Program-made: the position numbers and the translations under genes
Notes under the pieces: generated by a model
Seen by the model: the letters and a program-made list of their open reading frames with translations, nothing else
Database searches by the model: none
What the model was told of the DNA's origin: nothing
Origin: Nitratireductor luteus
GTDB lineage: Bacteria > Pseudomonadota > Alphaproteobacteria > Rhizobiales > Rhizobiaceae
Direction of reading: 5' to 3'
Assembly: GCF_026162365.1 (NCBI RefSeq)
Contig: NZ_JAOANW010000004.1
Span: 300,033 to 364,032, forward strand
Length of the DNA stretch: 64,000 nt
Shown here: in pieces, positions 1 to 8,804 of the stretch
Numbering within the stretch: position 1 is the first letter of the stretch
Layout: every line of letters starts with the position of its first letter

Positions 1-194
1 AGGAGCGCGGCATCCCGCTGATCCTGGTCAGTCACAATCTGCGCCAGGTGTTCAACCTGGTCGACAAGATATGGGTATTCCGCCGGGGCCGCATCGCCGG
101 CATGCTGGAGGCCGGCAAGACAGACGGAAACGAGGTGGTCTCCCTCATCACCGGAGTGCAGTCCGGCGTACACGAAAACGCAAGCTACATCTGA
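1..194 (+). CDS. Sugar ABC transporter ATP-binding protein, C-terminal end (partial)
   Basis: Only the last 63 codons are in the window, read in the frame that begins at base 3. The text ILVSHNLRQVF is the H-loop region of an ABC ATPase: the His after the Ser is the switch histidine. VDKIWVFRRGRIAG is the typical end of the nucleotide-binding domain. The short tail (residues like EVVSLITGVQSG) is what RbsA/FrcA/XylG-type carbohydrate ATPases show. The protein would power import of a sugar or polyol at the inner membrane. The gene ends just before a strong terminator, so it closes an upstream transport operon. The substrate cannot be told from this fragment; the IolG-like gene downstream makes a polyol or inositol plausible, which is inference only. 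Confidence 0.8.
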   Translation, partial: ERGIPLILVSHNLRQVFNLVDKIWVFRRGRIAGMLEAGKTDGNEVVSLITGVQSGVHENASYI

Positions 195-204
195 TCCTCC
201 CGTG

Positions 205-242
205 GCCCGGCGGCGCCTTCGGGTGCTGTCGGGCTTCTTTTT
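205..242 (+). terminator. Rho-independent terminator after ABC transporter gene
   Basis: A 13-bp stem (205-217 with 222-234, including three G-U pairs) closes a TTCG tetraloop at 218-221 and is followed by a T-rich run at 235-242. It lies 10 bases after the ATPase stop codon and ends transcription before the SDR gene. Confidence 0.85.
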
Positions 243-289
243 CCCGGACCTTGGCCGGGAGCATCTACAAGCGCAACAGAGAGCGCACA

Positions 290-1069
290 ATGCGAAATGC
301 AAATACACGCGCTGTCATCGTTGGCGGCACCCAGGGATTGGGTTTCGCCATCGCGCGGCAACTGGTCGAGGAAGGTTGCCGGGCTATCGTCCTTACAGGG
401 CGCGACCGGGCAAAAGGCGCCGACGCGGCTGCTGCTTTGGCCGGACTTGGCTGCGATGCCCGTTTCGTTGCCGCCGACCTTGGAAATCTCGATGACTGCC
501 ATAGCGTGATCGAACAGTCCGGCGCGCTCATCGGTCCGCTCAATGCGCTGGTCAATGCCGCCGCGGCATGCGACCGCGGAACCTTGCTCGATACCACGCC
601 GGAGGTCTGGGCCCGGCTGATGGATGTCAACGCGCGCGGGCCCTTCTTCACCATGCAGGCTTTCGTCCGGCAGGCGCGGGATCACGGGATCCATGCGTCG
701 ATCGTCAATATCGTGTCCATGGTGATCCATTGCGGCCAGTCCTATCTGGCGCCTTACTCCGCGTCCAAGGCGGCTCTTGCGAATATCACCAGGAACACGG
801 CTCAGGCACACCGCCGCGACCATATCCGCTGCAATGCCATCGCGTGCGGGTGGATGGACACGCCGGGCGAGGACGCGACCCAGAAACGCCATCATGACGC
901 GCCGGACAACTGGCTGGAACTGGCCGAGGCTGAACAGCCGTTCGGCCAGCTGGTCAAACCGCATCAGGTCGCGCCGCTTGCCACGTTCCTCCTGTCGCCG
1001 CAGTCCGGCGTCATGACCGGCGCGATCATCGACTGTGACCAGAATGTTGCGGGCGCCTATCCCGAATAG
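290..1069 (+). CDS. SDR family NAD(P)-dependent oxidoreductase
   Basis: 259 residues, the usual size of a classical short-chain dehydrogenase. The N-terminal Rossmann motif reads VGGTQGLGFAI (a TGxxxGxG variant with GG in place of TG). An NAA-type stretch (LVNAAAACDR) follows near residue 95, then the catalytic Ser region (IVNIVSMV) and YSASK (YxxxK). The end, SGVMTGAIIDCDQN, is the normal SDR C-terminus. The open frame extends upstream to base 71, but that part overlaps the ABC gene and the terminator; the ATG at 290 follows a purine-rich ribosome site and starts directly at the Rossmann strand. It probably forms a short unit with the IolG-like gene 54 bases downstream. The substrate is unknown; a sugar alcohol or keto sugar is likely. 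Confidence 0.85.
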   Translation: MRNANTRAVIVGGTQGLGFAIARQLVEEGCRAIVLTGRDRAKGADAAAALAGLGCDARFVAADLGNLDDCHSVIEQSGALIGPLNALVNAAAACDRGTLLDTTPEVWARLMDVNARGPFFTMQAFVRQARDHGIHASIVNIVSMVIHCGQSYLAPYSASKAALANITRNTAQAHRRDHIRCNAIACGWMDTPGEDATQKRHHDAPDNWLELAEAEQPFGQLVKPHQVAPLATFLLSPQSGVMTGAIIDCDQNVAGAYPE

Positions 1070-1123
1070 CGGTTCCGCAAAGTCTGTTTCGACCCTTTAG
1101 CGAAGATATAAAGAGAACCTCCC

Positions 1124-2128
1124 ATGACCGTAAAATTTGCTCTCCTCGGTGCCGGCCGCATTGGCAAGGTCCACGCCAAGGCGATCGCCGGCAATGCCGA
1201 CGCCAAGCTTGTTGCCGTTGCAGATGCCTTTGCCGAGGCGGCGCAGGCTATTGCCGGAGCCTATGGCTGCGCCGTCCGCTCGATCGACGAGATCGAGGCG
1301 GCGTCCGACGTCGACGCCGTGGTGATCTGCACGCCGACCAATACTCACGCCGATCTCATCGAGCGCTTCGCCCGCGCCGGCAAGGCGGTGTTCTGCGAGA
1401 AGCCCATCGACCTCGATCTGGCCCGCGTAAAGAGTTGCCTTTCCGTTGTCGAAGAAACCGGCGCGGTGCTGATGGTCGGCTTCAACCGCCGCTTCGATCC
1501 GCATTTCTCTGCCGTGCGCGCGGCAATCGATGAAGGCCGGATCGGTTCGGTCGAGATGATACAGATCACCTCGCGCGATCCGGGCCCGCCGCCGGCGGAC
1601 TATATCAAATCCTCGGGCGGCATCCTGCGCGACATGACAATTCACGATTTCGACATGGCGCGCTTCCTTCTGGGGGAGGAGCCGGAGTCGGTGTTTGCGA
1701 CCGCATCGGTGCTGGTCGATCCGGAAATCGGCAAGCTCGGCGACCATGACAGCGTCTCCCTCATCCTGACCACCGCTTCCGGCAAGCAATGCGCCATTTC
1801 CAACTCGCGCCGCGCCACCTATGGCTACGATCAGCGCATCGAGGTGCTGGGCTCCAAGGGTGCGGTCGCGGCGGAAAACCAACGCCCGGTCTCCATAGAG
1901 ATCGCTAACGAGACGGGCTTCACGCGCCCGCCACTGCACGATTTCTTCATGACCCGCTACACCGAAGCCTATGCGGCCGAAATAGCCGCGTTCATCGCGG
2001 CGATCTCAAGCGGTGCCGCGGTCTCGCCGTCGGGGCGCGACGGCCTGGTCGCGCTGGCACTCGCCGATGCGGCGCTGCGCTCGGTGAAGGAAGGGCGCGC
2101 GGTGAAGGTTGCGGAGGTGATGGGATAG
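1124..2128 (+). CDS. iolG: Inositol 2-dehydrogenase-like Gfo/Idh/MocA oxidoreductase
   Basis: 334 residues. The N-terminal NAD-binding fold has LLGAGRIGKVHA, the CEKPIDLD motif near residue 95 carries the catalytic Lys, and the DMTIHDFDMARFL segment supplies the conserved Asp/His pair of inositol dehydrogenases. This motif set is that of IolG/IdhA, which oxidises myo-inositol to 2-keto-myo-inositol with NAD. No other iol genes (iolB, C, D, E) are in the window, so a related polyol or sugar substrate is possible. The ATG at 1124 follows AAGAGAACCTCCC, a weak but usable ribosome site. The gene ends 49 bases before the convergent LysR gene. Confidence 0.8.
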   Translation: MTVKFALLGAGRIGKVHAKAIAGNADAKLVAVADAFAEAAQAIAGAYGCAVRSIDEIEAASDVDAVVICTPTNTHADLIERFARAGKAVFCEKPIDLDLARVKSCLSVVEETGAVLMVGFNRRFDPHFSAVRAAIDEGRIGSVEMIQITSRDPGPPPADYIKSSGGILRDMTIHDFDMARFLLGEEPESVFATASVLVDPEIGKLGDHDSVSLILTTASGKQCAISNSRRATYGYDQRIEVLGSKGAVAAENQRPVSIEIANETGFTRPPLHDFFMTRYTEAYAAEIAAFIAAISSGAAVSPSGRDGLVALALADAALRSVKEGRAVKVAEVMG

Positions 2129-2177
2129 CCTAGCCAGGCTAACTTTGGAGATCAGCTCACGAACGCTGGCAACTGGG

Positions 2178-3071
2178 TCAGCCTGTACGCTTGTTGTGCG
2201 GATCCAGCTCCGCCAGGAGCCACTCCCGGAACATCCGGATGGATGTGCGATTTCTCATCGCCTGTGAATAGATGAGATAGTGCCCCTGGTATCGAACATC
2301 CACGCATGTGTCTTTCAACGGCCGGACCAGGCGCCCGTCTTGCAACTCTTGCTCGGCGAGCCGTGTCGATTCAAGGGCGACGCCCAATCCATCCGCAGCG
2401 GCGGCGATCGCGAGGTAGCTTCGGTCGAACCTTGGGCCCTGTGGTTCAGGTGAGCGCAGTTTGTTGGCGCGGAACCAATCGCTCCAGCGGATCATCTTGT
2501 TATCGCTCTGGATCAGGATTTGATCGAAGAGATCGTCAACGCCGTTTATGAGCTCGGCTACGCCGGGCGCACACAAAGGTGTAACCGTTTCCTCGCCGAG
2601 CGAGATTATTTCGACGCCCTCCTGTTTCGGGACGCCGTAGAAGATATCCGCGTCGAATTCGCTTTCGGAGAAATCGGCGTAGGTGGTGTTTGCAGCAAGG
2701 CGGATGTCGAGGCCTGGATTGTCGGCGAAGAATCTCCGAAGGCGGGGGGTCAGCCACTGTGTCGCAAAGCTTGGTGCGCTATGGAGGCGAAGCAGGTTGG
2801 GGTTGCGTGTGGAAATCATCTGGAGCCCGTCGCGGATTTCCTGAAAGCCGCGCGAGACCATTTCGAATAGCGCATAGCCTTCCGGTGTGAGCTCGATCGT
2901 CCGGCCGGTTCTGAAGAAGAGTGTCACCCCCAACAGGACCTCAAGCTTCCTGATCGCATGGCTGACTGCGCTCGGCGTCAGTGCCAGTTCCTCCGAAGCA
3001 GCCCGGAAAGAGCCGGCGCGACCGGCCGCTTCAAAGGCGCGCAAAAGCGAAAGAGGCACTTTGTCGAGCAT
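2178..3071 (-). CDS. LysR-family transcriptional regulator (GcvA-like)
   Basis: 297 residues from the ATG at 3071; the frame is open further upstream, but the LysR domain begins here (PLSLLRAFEAAGRAGSF). The winged HTH spans about residues 5-65, with LTPSAVSHAIRKLE as recognition region, followed by a type 2 periplasmic-binding-like effector domain containing the IRWSDWF segment common in the GcvA branch. It is divergent from the SDR/transketolase/TRAP operon with about 100 bases between the starts, the classic arrangement for a LysR activator of its neighbour. The co-inducer is probably the substrate of the TRAP system or an intermediate; this is inference. Confidence 0.88.
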   Translation of the reverse strand: MLDKVPLSLLRAFEAAGRAGSFRAASEELALTPSAVSHAIRKLEVLLGVTLFFRTGRTIELTPEGYALFEMVSRGFQEIRDGLQMISTRNPNLLRLHSAPSFATQWLTPRLRRFFADNPGLDIRLAANTTYADFSESEFDADIFYGVPKQEGVEIISLGEETVTPLCAPGVAELINGVDDLFDQILIQSDNKMIRWSDWFRANKLRSPEPQGPRFDRSYLAIAAAADGLGVALESTRLAEQELQDGRLVRPLKDTCVDVRYQGHYLIYSQAMRNRTSIRMFREWLLAELDPHNKRTG

Positions 3072-3171
3072 GATGAATGATGAACCAGAATCACCGATTG
3101 TTGTAAAGTTCGCGTTTGTGGCGAAGCCGCTCCTGAACCAGTCTTCAGCGCACTGGCATAGGGAGGAACGC

Positions 3172-3924
3172 ATGCTTCTGAGCGGCAAGACCGCAGTCAT
3201 CTCCGGCGGCGCAAGCCCGCGGGGTATCGGAATGGCCACGGCACGTCTCATGGCATCCCATGGTGCGCGTATCGCAATTCTGGACCTCGATGAGGAGCAA
3301 TCCCTCCGAGCTGCCAGCAGTCTCGGTGAAGGCCATATGGGGATCGGCTGCAATGTGGCCGATGGCCGTGCCTGCAAATCGGCGGCGGCCCGGATAATCG
3401 ACGAGTTCGGCCGGATCGACATCCTCTGCAACAATGCCGGCATCACGCAGCCGGTGAAGACCCTCGACATATCCGCCGGGGACTGGGATCGGGTTCTCGA
3501 TGTGAACCTACGCGGCGTTCTCTATCTGAGCCAGGCCGTGGTGCCGCATATGCGTGAACGCAAGGCCGGCTCGGTCATATGCATGTCGTCGGTTTCGGCG
3601 CAGCGCGGCGGGGGCATTTTTGGCGGTCCGCACTATTCTGCAGCCAAGGCCGGTGTTCTCGGGCTCGCCAAGGCGATGGCGAGAGAATTCGGCTCCGAGG
3701 GAATTCGTTTCAACTGCATCACACCCGGACTCATCCAGACGGACATTACGGGCGGCAAGCTGACGGACGAGATGCGGACCGAGATCCTGAAAAACATACC
3801 GCTCAACCGCCTCGGCACGGCGGACGATGTGGCGGGAGCCTATCTTTTCCTCGCTTCCGATCTCTCCTCCTACATCACCGGCGCCGTCATCGACGTCAAT
3901 GGCGGGATGCTGATCCATGGATAA
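3172..3924 (+). CDS. SDR family oxidoreductase, first gene of transketolase/TRAP operon
   Basis: 250 residues. A glycine-rich SGGASPRGIGMA coenzyme loop, NNAG (LCNNAGIT), the catalytic Ser (ICMSSVSA), YSAAK as YxxxK, and a C-terminal ITGAVIDVNGG mark a classical SDR of the FabG/3-hydroxy-type branch. The insertion ASPRG in the glycine loop is seen in some SDRs. The start at 3172 is preceded by GGGAGGAACGC. The stop overlaps the start of the next gene by 8 bases, so translation is coupled. Its operon position suggests that it oxidises or reduces a sugar or polyol before the transketolase step. Confidence 0.88.
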   Translation: MLLSGKTAVISGGASPRGIGMATARLMASHGARIAILDLDEEQSLRAASSLGEGHMGIGCNVADGRACKSAAARIIDEFGRIDILCNNAGITQPVKTLDISAGDWDRVLDVNLRGVLYLSQAVVPHMRERKAGSVICMSSVSAQRGGGIFGGPHYSAAKAGVLGLAKAMAREFGSEGIRFNCITPGLIQTDITGGKLTDEMRTEILKNIPLNRLGTADDVAGAYLFLASDLSSYITGAVIDVNGGMLIHG

Positions 3925-4786
3925 GACGATGACGACACGATCCGCCTCGGCACACATCGGCTCGAACGTAACGCTTCAGGAACGCGCCTATCGCATTCGC
4001 CGTTATGCCGTACGAATGGGGAAGGTCCAGGGGCAGGGCTATATCGGGCAGGCGCTCGGTATCGCGGACGTGTTGGCCGTTTCCTATTTCCATGCGCTCA
4101 ACTACCGTCCGGACGATCCGGAATGGGAGGATCGCGACCGCTTCCTCCTGTCGATCGGGCACTACGCGATTGCCCTTTACGCTGCGATGATCGAAGCCGG
4201 CATTCTGCCGGAATTCGAGCTTGAAACATATGGCACTGACGACAGCCGGCTGCCGATGTCAGGCATGGCCGCCTACACGCCCGGCATGGAGATTACCGGC
4301 GGGTCGCTCGGTCACGGCCTCGGTATCGCTGTCGGCATGTGCCTTGGGCTGAAACGCAAAGCCTCGAAGTCCTTCGTCTACAACCTTCTTTCGGACGGCG
4401 AACTCGGGGAGGGCTCGACATGGGAAGCCGCAATGTCAGCCGCGCATCATGGCCTCGACAATCTGATCGCCATCGTCGACTTCAATAATCAGCAGGCAGA
4501 CGGACCATCCACGAAGACACTCTCGTCGGAGCCGGTCATCGATAAATTCGAAGCTTTCGGCTGGTTCGTCCAGCGCGTCGATGGCAACGATATCGATGCA
4601 GTTCGCGAGGCATTCGATGCCGCGCGCAGCCATCGCGGCAGTAAACCGCGGATCGTCATCTGCGATACGAAGATGTGCAAGGGCGTGCCCTTTCTGGAGG
4701 AGCGAGAGATTACGCATTTCGTCCGCGTCGAGCCTGAGGAATGGACGTTCGCGCTGAAAGCACTCGATGAGGGCCGCGTGCAATGA
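3917..4786 (+). CDS. Transketolase, N-terminal (thiamine diphosphate binding) subunit
   Basis: 289 residues, typical of the split transketolases, where this subunit carries the TPP/Mg half. The cofactor motif reads SDGELGEGSTWEA then VDFNN at about residues 153-191, the GDG...NN signature with the first Gly changed to Ser. A GGSLGHGLG segment precedes it. With the next gene it forms a two-subunit enzyme transferring two-carbon ketol groups between sugars. It overlaps the upstream SDR and the downstream partner (ATGA at 4783). The standalone pair inside a transport operon suggests a dedicated catabolic role rather than the housekeeping pentose phosphate enzyme. Confidence 0.9.
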   Translation: MDKTMTTRSASAHIGSNVTLQERAYRIRRYAVRMGKVQGQGYIGQALGIADVLAVSYFHALNYRPDDPEWEDRDRFLLSIGHYAIALYAAMIEAGILPEFELETYGTDDSRLPMSGMAAYTPGMEITGGSLGHGLGIAVGMCLGLKRKASKSFVYNLLSDGELGEGSTWEAAMSAAHHGLDNLIAIVDFNNQQADGPSTKTLSSEPVIDKFEAFGWFVQRVDGNDIDAVREAFDAARSHRGSKPRIVICDTKMCKGVPFLEEREITHFVRVEPEEWTFALKALDEGRVQ

Positions 4787-5805
4787 AACTTTCCAAATAT
4801 GAACCGCGCCGCCCGGCGGCGCCGGGTGAGCGCAAAACGACATCGGCGATGATCGCTTCGCTGGCCGCGGAGGGAATGCCGACGAAGGCCGCCCCCTTCG
4901 GTCATGCGCTCGTCTCCCTGGCTGCCGATCGGCCGGACATCGTCGGCATGACCGCCGATCTCGCCAAATATACCGACCTGCATGTTTTCGCGCAGGAGTA
5001 TCCGGACCGGTTTTACCAGATGGGCATGGCAGAGCAGGTTTTGATGAGCGCGGCCGCCGGCATGGCGCGGGAAGGCTTCACCCCATTCGTCACAACCTAT
5101 GCCGTGTTCGCATCGCGGCGCGCTTACGATTTCATCTGCATGGCGATCGCGGAGGAAAGCCTGAACGTCAAGATCGTCTGCGCTCTCCCGGGACTGACCA
5201 CGGGTTATGGTCCGAGCCATCAGGCCACCGAGGATCTCGCCATCTTCCGAGGAATGCCCAATCTGACGGTGATCGACCCTTGTGACGCCACAGATATCGA
5301 GCAGGCCGTTCCGGCCATTGCCGAACATCAGGGGCCGGTCTACATGCGGCTCCTTCGCGGCAAGGTTCCGAACATTCTCGATCAATATGGCTACAAGTTT
5401 GAACTCGGGCGCGCCAAGACCGTTCGCGGGGGCAGGGACGTTCTGTTCGTCTCGACCGGTCTGATGACCATGCGTGTTCTCGAGGCCGCGCAGGAGCTGG
5501 AAAACGACAGCATCGATTGCGCCGTGCTGCACGTCCCGACGATCAAGCCGCTCGATACCGCAGCCATTCTGGAAGAAGCAGGAAAGTCAGGGCGTCTGGT
5601 CGTCGTTGCGGAAAACCACACTGTCGTCGGGGGACTTGGTGAGGCGGTGGCGCGTACGCTGATGATCAACGGCATCACTCCGCAGTTCCGTCACATCGGG
5701 TTGCCGGATGAGTTTCTCGATGCCGGCGCTCTGCCGACGCTTCATGACCGATACGGCCTTTCGACGAGGGCGGTGTGCCAATCCGTGCGCTCCTGGCTGG
5801 GCTGA
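4783..5805 (+). CDS. Transketolase, C-terminal (pyrimidine binding) subunit
   Basis: 340 residues, slightly longer than the usual 310-320 because of a basic N-terminal extension. The pyrimidine-binding half contains GMTADLAKY, the conserved Glu in MGMAEQVLMS and GFTPFVTTYA; the C-terminal transketolase domain has VAENHTVVGGLGEAVA. It pairs with the preceding subunit (4-base ATGA overlap). About 60 bases separate it from the TRAP binding-protein gene on the same strand, so all six genes from 3172 to 8680 may be one transcript. Confidence 0.9.
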   Translation: MKLSKYEPRRPAAPGERKTTSAMIASLAAEGMPTKAAPFGHALVSLAADRPDIVGMTADLAKYTDLHVFAQEYPDRFYQMGMAEQVLMSAAAGMAREGFTPFVTTYAVFASRRAYDFICMAIAEESLNVKIVCALPGLTTGYGPSHQATEDLAIFRGMPNLTVIDPCDATDIEQAVPAIAEHQGPVYMRLLRGKVPNILDQYGYKFELGRAKTVRGGRDVLFVSTGLMTMRVLEAAQELENDSIDCAVLHVPTIKPLDTAAILEEAGKSGRLVVVAENHTVVGGLGEAVARTLMINGITPQFRHIGLPDEFLDAGALPTLHDRYGLSTRAVCQSVRSWLG

Positions 5806-5868
5806 CGCCGGCTGGGAGACCTTGGGGAGAACTCACGACGAACTTTGTCATCCACATCAGGGAGGATA

Positions 5869-6873
5869 ATGATGACGACCATGAAACGCAGAACTATGCT
5901 TGCCGCAGCCGCACTTTTGTCAGCGAGCACGATCCTTGGCGCATCCGGCGAAGCATCTGCACAGACCAAATTGACGCTCGGCCATGGTGCAGCACCCGGC
6001 AATCCGCGCTCCGTGGGCGCCGAACGCTTCGCTGAACTGGTCGAGGAGAAGACCGGTGGGGAGGTAACGATCACGGTGGCGGGCTCGGAGCAACTGGGCA
6101 ATGATGTTGCCATGCTGACGAGCCTTCGCTCGGGCACGCTCGACTTCACGATCAACAGTCAGGGCGCGGTTGCCGGCGTCGTGCCGGAGCTTGCCGCTCT
6201 CGGCCTGCCGTTCCTGTTCGAAGACACGGAGAATGCCATCGAGATCTTGCGTGGTCCCATCGGGAACGAGTTGAACAAGAAGTTCGAGGCCGTCGGGATC
6301 GTTCCGCTGGACTGGTGGGACAACGGCATTCGCCACATCTCGACGACGGACCGTTCCGTCGAAACACCTAAGGATCTTGAAGGCCTTCGCATTCGAACCC
6401 CGGCCGATCCGATGACGATCGACATCTTTGAGGCGCTCGGCGCATCGACCGAGCAGATCGCCTTCAGCGAGCTCTATGTCGCCCTGCAGCAAGGCGTGGT
6501 CGACGGCCAAGAAAATCCGCTGGCCAACATCGCTTCGAGCAAGCTTTACGAAGTGACACCCTTCATATCGATCTCGGGGCACAAGTGGGAGAGCACGCCT
6601 TTCCTCATGTCGCAGATTGCGGCCGGACGGCTGACCGACGACCAGATGCAGGCGGTTCGGGAGGCCGCATTGGAGGCCGGCGAACTGCAACGCCAGCTCA
6701 TGCAGAAGGCTCACGAAAAGCATCTGGCCGAGTTTGAAGCGGACGAAAAAGTCACCGTCAGCGAGGCCGACCGGGACGCCTTCAGGAAAGCGACGGCCGG
6801 CGTCTATGAGGAGTGGCAGAACAAGGAATTCGGCGACTTCATTAAGCGGCTCATTGAAGCGTCCGGGCAATAG
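5869..6873 (+). CDS. dctP: TRAP transporter substrate-binding protein (DctP family)
   Basis: About 334 residues. An N-terminal signal peptide (basic MKRRTM, hydrophobic run, cleavage near ASAQ-TK) sends it to the periplasm. The DctP fold follows, including LEGLRIRTPADP with the conserved Arg that binds carboxylates and a C-terminal EEWQNKEFGDF helix. It delivers an organic acid, often a sugar acid or sialic-acid-like compound, to the DctQM permease. The start at 5869 (or 5872) sits behind GGGAGG; the frame's earlier ATG at 5845 lacks such a site. Substrate unknown. Confidence 0.9.
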   Translation: MMTTMKRRTMLAAAALLSASTILGASGEASAQTKLTLGHGAAPGNPRSVGAERFAELVEEKTGGEVTITVAGSEQLGNDVAMLTSLRSGTLDFTINSQGAVAGVVPELAALGLPFLFEDTENAIEILRGPIGNELNKKFEAVGIVPLDWWDNGIRHISTTDRSVETPKDLEGLRIRTPADPMTIDIFEALGASTEQIAFSELYVALQQGVVDGQENPLANIASSKLYEVTPFISISGHKWESTPFLMSQIAAGRLTDDQMQAVREAALEAGELQRQLMQKAHEKHLAEFEADEKVTVSEADRDAFRKATAGVYEEWQNKEFGDFIKRLIEASGQ

Positions 6874-6881
6874 GTCGGTCA

Positions 6882-7424
6882 ATGACGCGGGTCACGGAAA
6901 TCGCGCTGGCCACCGCCGAGACCAGCGACAAGATCCTGGCGCGGGTCAGTCAGGCGATCGTGTTCATCACGGTCGCCGTCCTTCTCACGTCGCTTAGCGT
7001 CAATGTCGTGCTGCGCTATGGATTTGGCGGTGGCGGCCGCTCCTGGCTGAGCGAATTGCCGGAGCATTTCTTCCCTTGGATGGTCGCCGCCGGCGTTGTC
7101 CTGGCGGCGCTCAAGGGCGCCCATATCGCGGTCGACATCCTGCTATACGCGCTCAATGAAAAGGCGGCGCGCATCCTGGCCATCGGGATCCACGTCGCCG
7201 TTGCTGCAACATATGTGACGCTCGGCTTCGTGGCGGTCAATGTTTCGCAGATCGTCGCCATCGAGTATTCGGCCCTCCTCCATATTTCCCGGCGCTGGGC
7301 CTACTATGCGCTTGTTTTCATGTCGGTCGGAATGACCCTGGCCAGCCTCAGCCTGGCGCTGAGGGTGGCGGTCGGGGGCATAGAGGCGATGTGGGGCGCC
7401 GAACCGGAGGACAGCCCGGCATGA
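6882..7424 (+). CDS. dctQ: TRAP transporter small permease subunit (DctQ family)
   Basis: 180 residues with four predicted membrane helices: about residues 22-45, 62-80, 95-120 and 138-160. The WLSELPEHFFPWMV segment around the second helix matches the DctQ family. It sits 8 bases after the binding protein and overlaps the large permease by ATGA at 7421, as in most TRAP operons. Confidence 0.88.
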   Translation: MTRVTEIALATAETSDKILARVSQAIVFITVAVLLTSLSVNVVLRYGFGGGGRSWLSELPEHFFPWMVAAGVVLAALKGAHIAVDILLYALNEKAARILAIGIHVAVAATYVTLGFVAVNVSQIVAIEYSALLHISRRWAYYALVFMSVGMTLASLSLALRVAVGGIEAMWGAEPEDSPA

Positions 7425-8680
7425 TCGGCGTTCTCGTTCCCGTCTTCTTCATCCTGCTTGTGCTGTCAGTCCCGGTCGGTCACGTGCTCCTGATGGCCTC
7501 CGGCGCCAGCATCATGGCGATGGAGTTCCTTCCCCTGAACATCATCGTCCAGCAGATGTTCGGGCAGACCCAGTCGTTCCCGATGCTGGCGCTGCCGTTC
7601 TTCATTCTGGCCGGCAACCTGATGATGAGCGGAGCACTTGGGCAAAAGCTGATCCGTTTCGCATCCATGCTCGTGCAGCGCTACCGCGGTGGTCCGCTAT
7701 CGGCCTCCGTCGTCGGTTCGGCCGTTTTCGGCGGCGTTTCCGGTTCGGCCGTCGCCGACGCCACGGCACTGGGCTCGATGCTCATTCCTTGGCAGAAGGG
7801 GGAAGGCTTCCCCGCAGATTTTGCTGCCGCGAACAATGCATCGTCTGCCATGCTTGCCGTTCTCATCCCGCCGTCGATCCCGATGATCCTCTATGCGCTG
7901 GTCTCGGGAACCTCGGTCGCCGCGCTTTTCACGGCAGGCATTCTGCCAGGGCTTATGATCACGGTCGGCTTCATCGGCGTTTGCAGTATCTCGGCGCGGT
8001 TGCGCGGTTTTCCCTATCGGCCAGAAACATCCACATGGGCAGAGATAGGGCGCCAGACGCTCTTTGCCCTGCCGGCCTTGATGACGCCGGTGATGATCGT
8101 CGTGCTGCTGCGCTTCGGTTTTGCGACGCCGACCGAAGTCTCCGTTTTGGCAACGCTTTATGCCTTTCTGGTCAGCCTGATCATTTACCGTGACATGACG
8201 CTTGGAAGGCTGACGCACGCGGTCCTCTCGGCTGGGGTCGCAACGGGGGTAGTCATGCTGGTCATCATGGGTTCCGCCGTGATCGGCTGGCTGTTGACCT
8301 ATGCGCAGATACCGCAGACCTTCGCCACCTGGGCGGCGGAGACCCTGAATGCGCCGTGGCTGATTATCCTGGCCATGCTGGCGATTATGCTCGTCGTCGG
8401 CATGTTCATCGACCTGCCTGCCGCAATCCTTCTTCTGGGGCCGATTTTCGTCCCGCTAGCCAACCAGATCGGGCTCGACCCCGTTCAATTCGGGATCATG
8501 ATGGTGCTGGCGCTGGCCATCGGTCTCTTCACCCCGCCGGTCGGCACGACCCTGTTCATTTCGAGTTCAATTGCGCGGGTGCCGATCTTGAATGTGGTGC
8601 GGGAAATGTGGCCCTTCTACGCCGTATCGCTGCTGATCCTGCTCGGATTCAGCTTCGTGCCCGCTCTCACGATCCACTGA
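7421..8680 (+). CDS. dctM: TRAP transporter large permease subunit (DctM family)
   Basis: 419 residues, the normal size, with about eleven to twelve hydrophobic segments and DctM signatures such as GGVSGSAVADATALGSMLIP and GLFTPPVGTTLF. It forms the sodium-driven channel of the TRAP importer with DctQ. The start at 7421 overlaps the dctQ stop; the open frame extends to 7391, inside dctQ, and is not needed. It is the last gene of the operon; no convincing terminator hairpin was found in the 124 bases before the convergent siderophore gene. Confidence 0.9.
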   Translation: MIGVLVPVFFILLVLSVPVGHVLLMASGASIMAMEFLPLNIIVQQMFGQTQSFPMLALPFFILAGNLMMSGALGQKLIRFASMLVQRYRGGPLSASVVGSAVFGGVSGSAVADATALGSMLIPWQKGEGFPADFAAANNASSAMLAVLIPPSIPMILYALVSGTSVAALFTAGILPGLMITVGFIGVCSISARLRGFPYRPETSTWAEIGRQTLFALPALMTPVMIVVLLRFGFATPTEVSVLATLYAFLVSLIIYRDMTLGRLTHAVLSAGVATGVVMLVIMGSAVIGWLLTYAQIPQTFATWAAETLNAPWLIILAMLAIMLVVGMFIDLPAAILLLGPIFVPLANQIGLDPVQFGIMMVLALAIGLFTPPVGTTLFISSSIARVPILNVVREMWPFYAVSLLILLGFSFVPALTIH

Positions 8681-8804
8681 CTGTCGTTGAACGGTCACCT
8701 CAAGGAGATGCTCGTCACGCCGGGCTCCGGTCTGAAAGCCATATTCCTCTTTCGGGGACTCAGTCGCCGGAGCGGCCGAGGGTAAAATGAGGAGAATGCC
8801 CGCA

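Noticed and set aside
8681..8804. Bidirectional terminator between dctM and iucD
   Set aside because: Only short imperfect inverted repeats (around 8680-8700) without T-runs were found.
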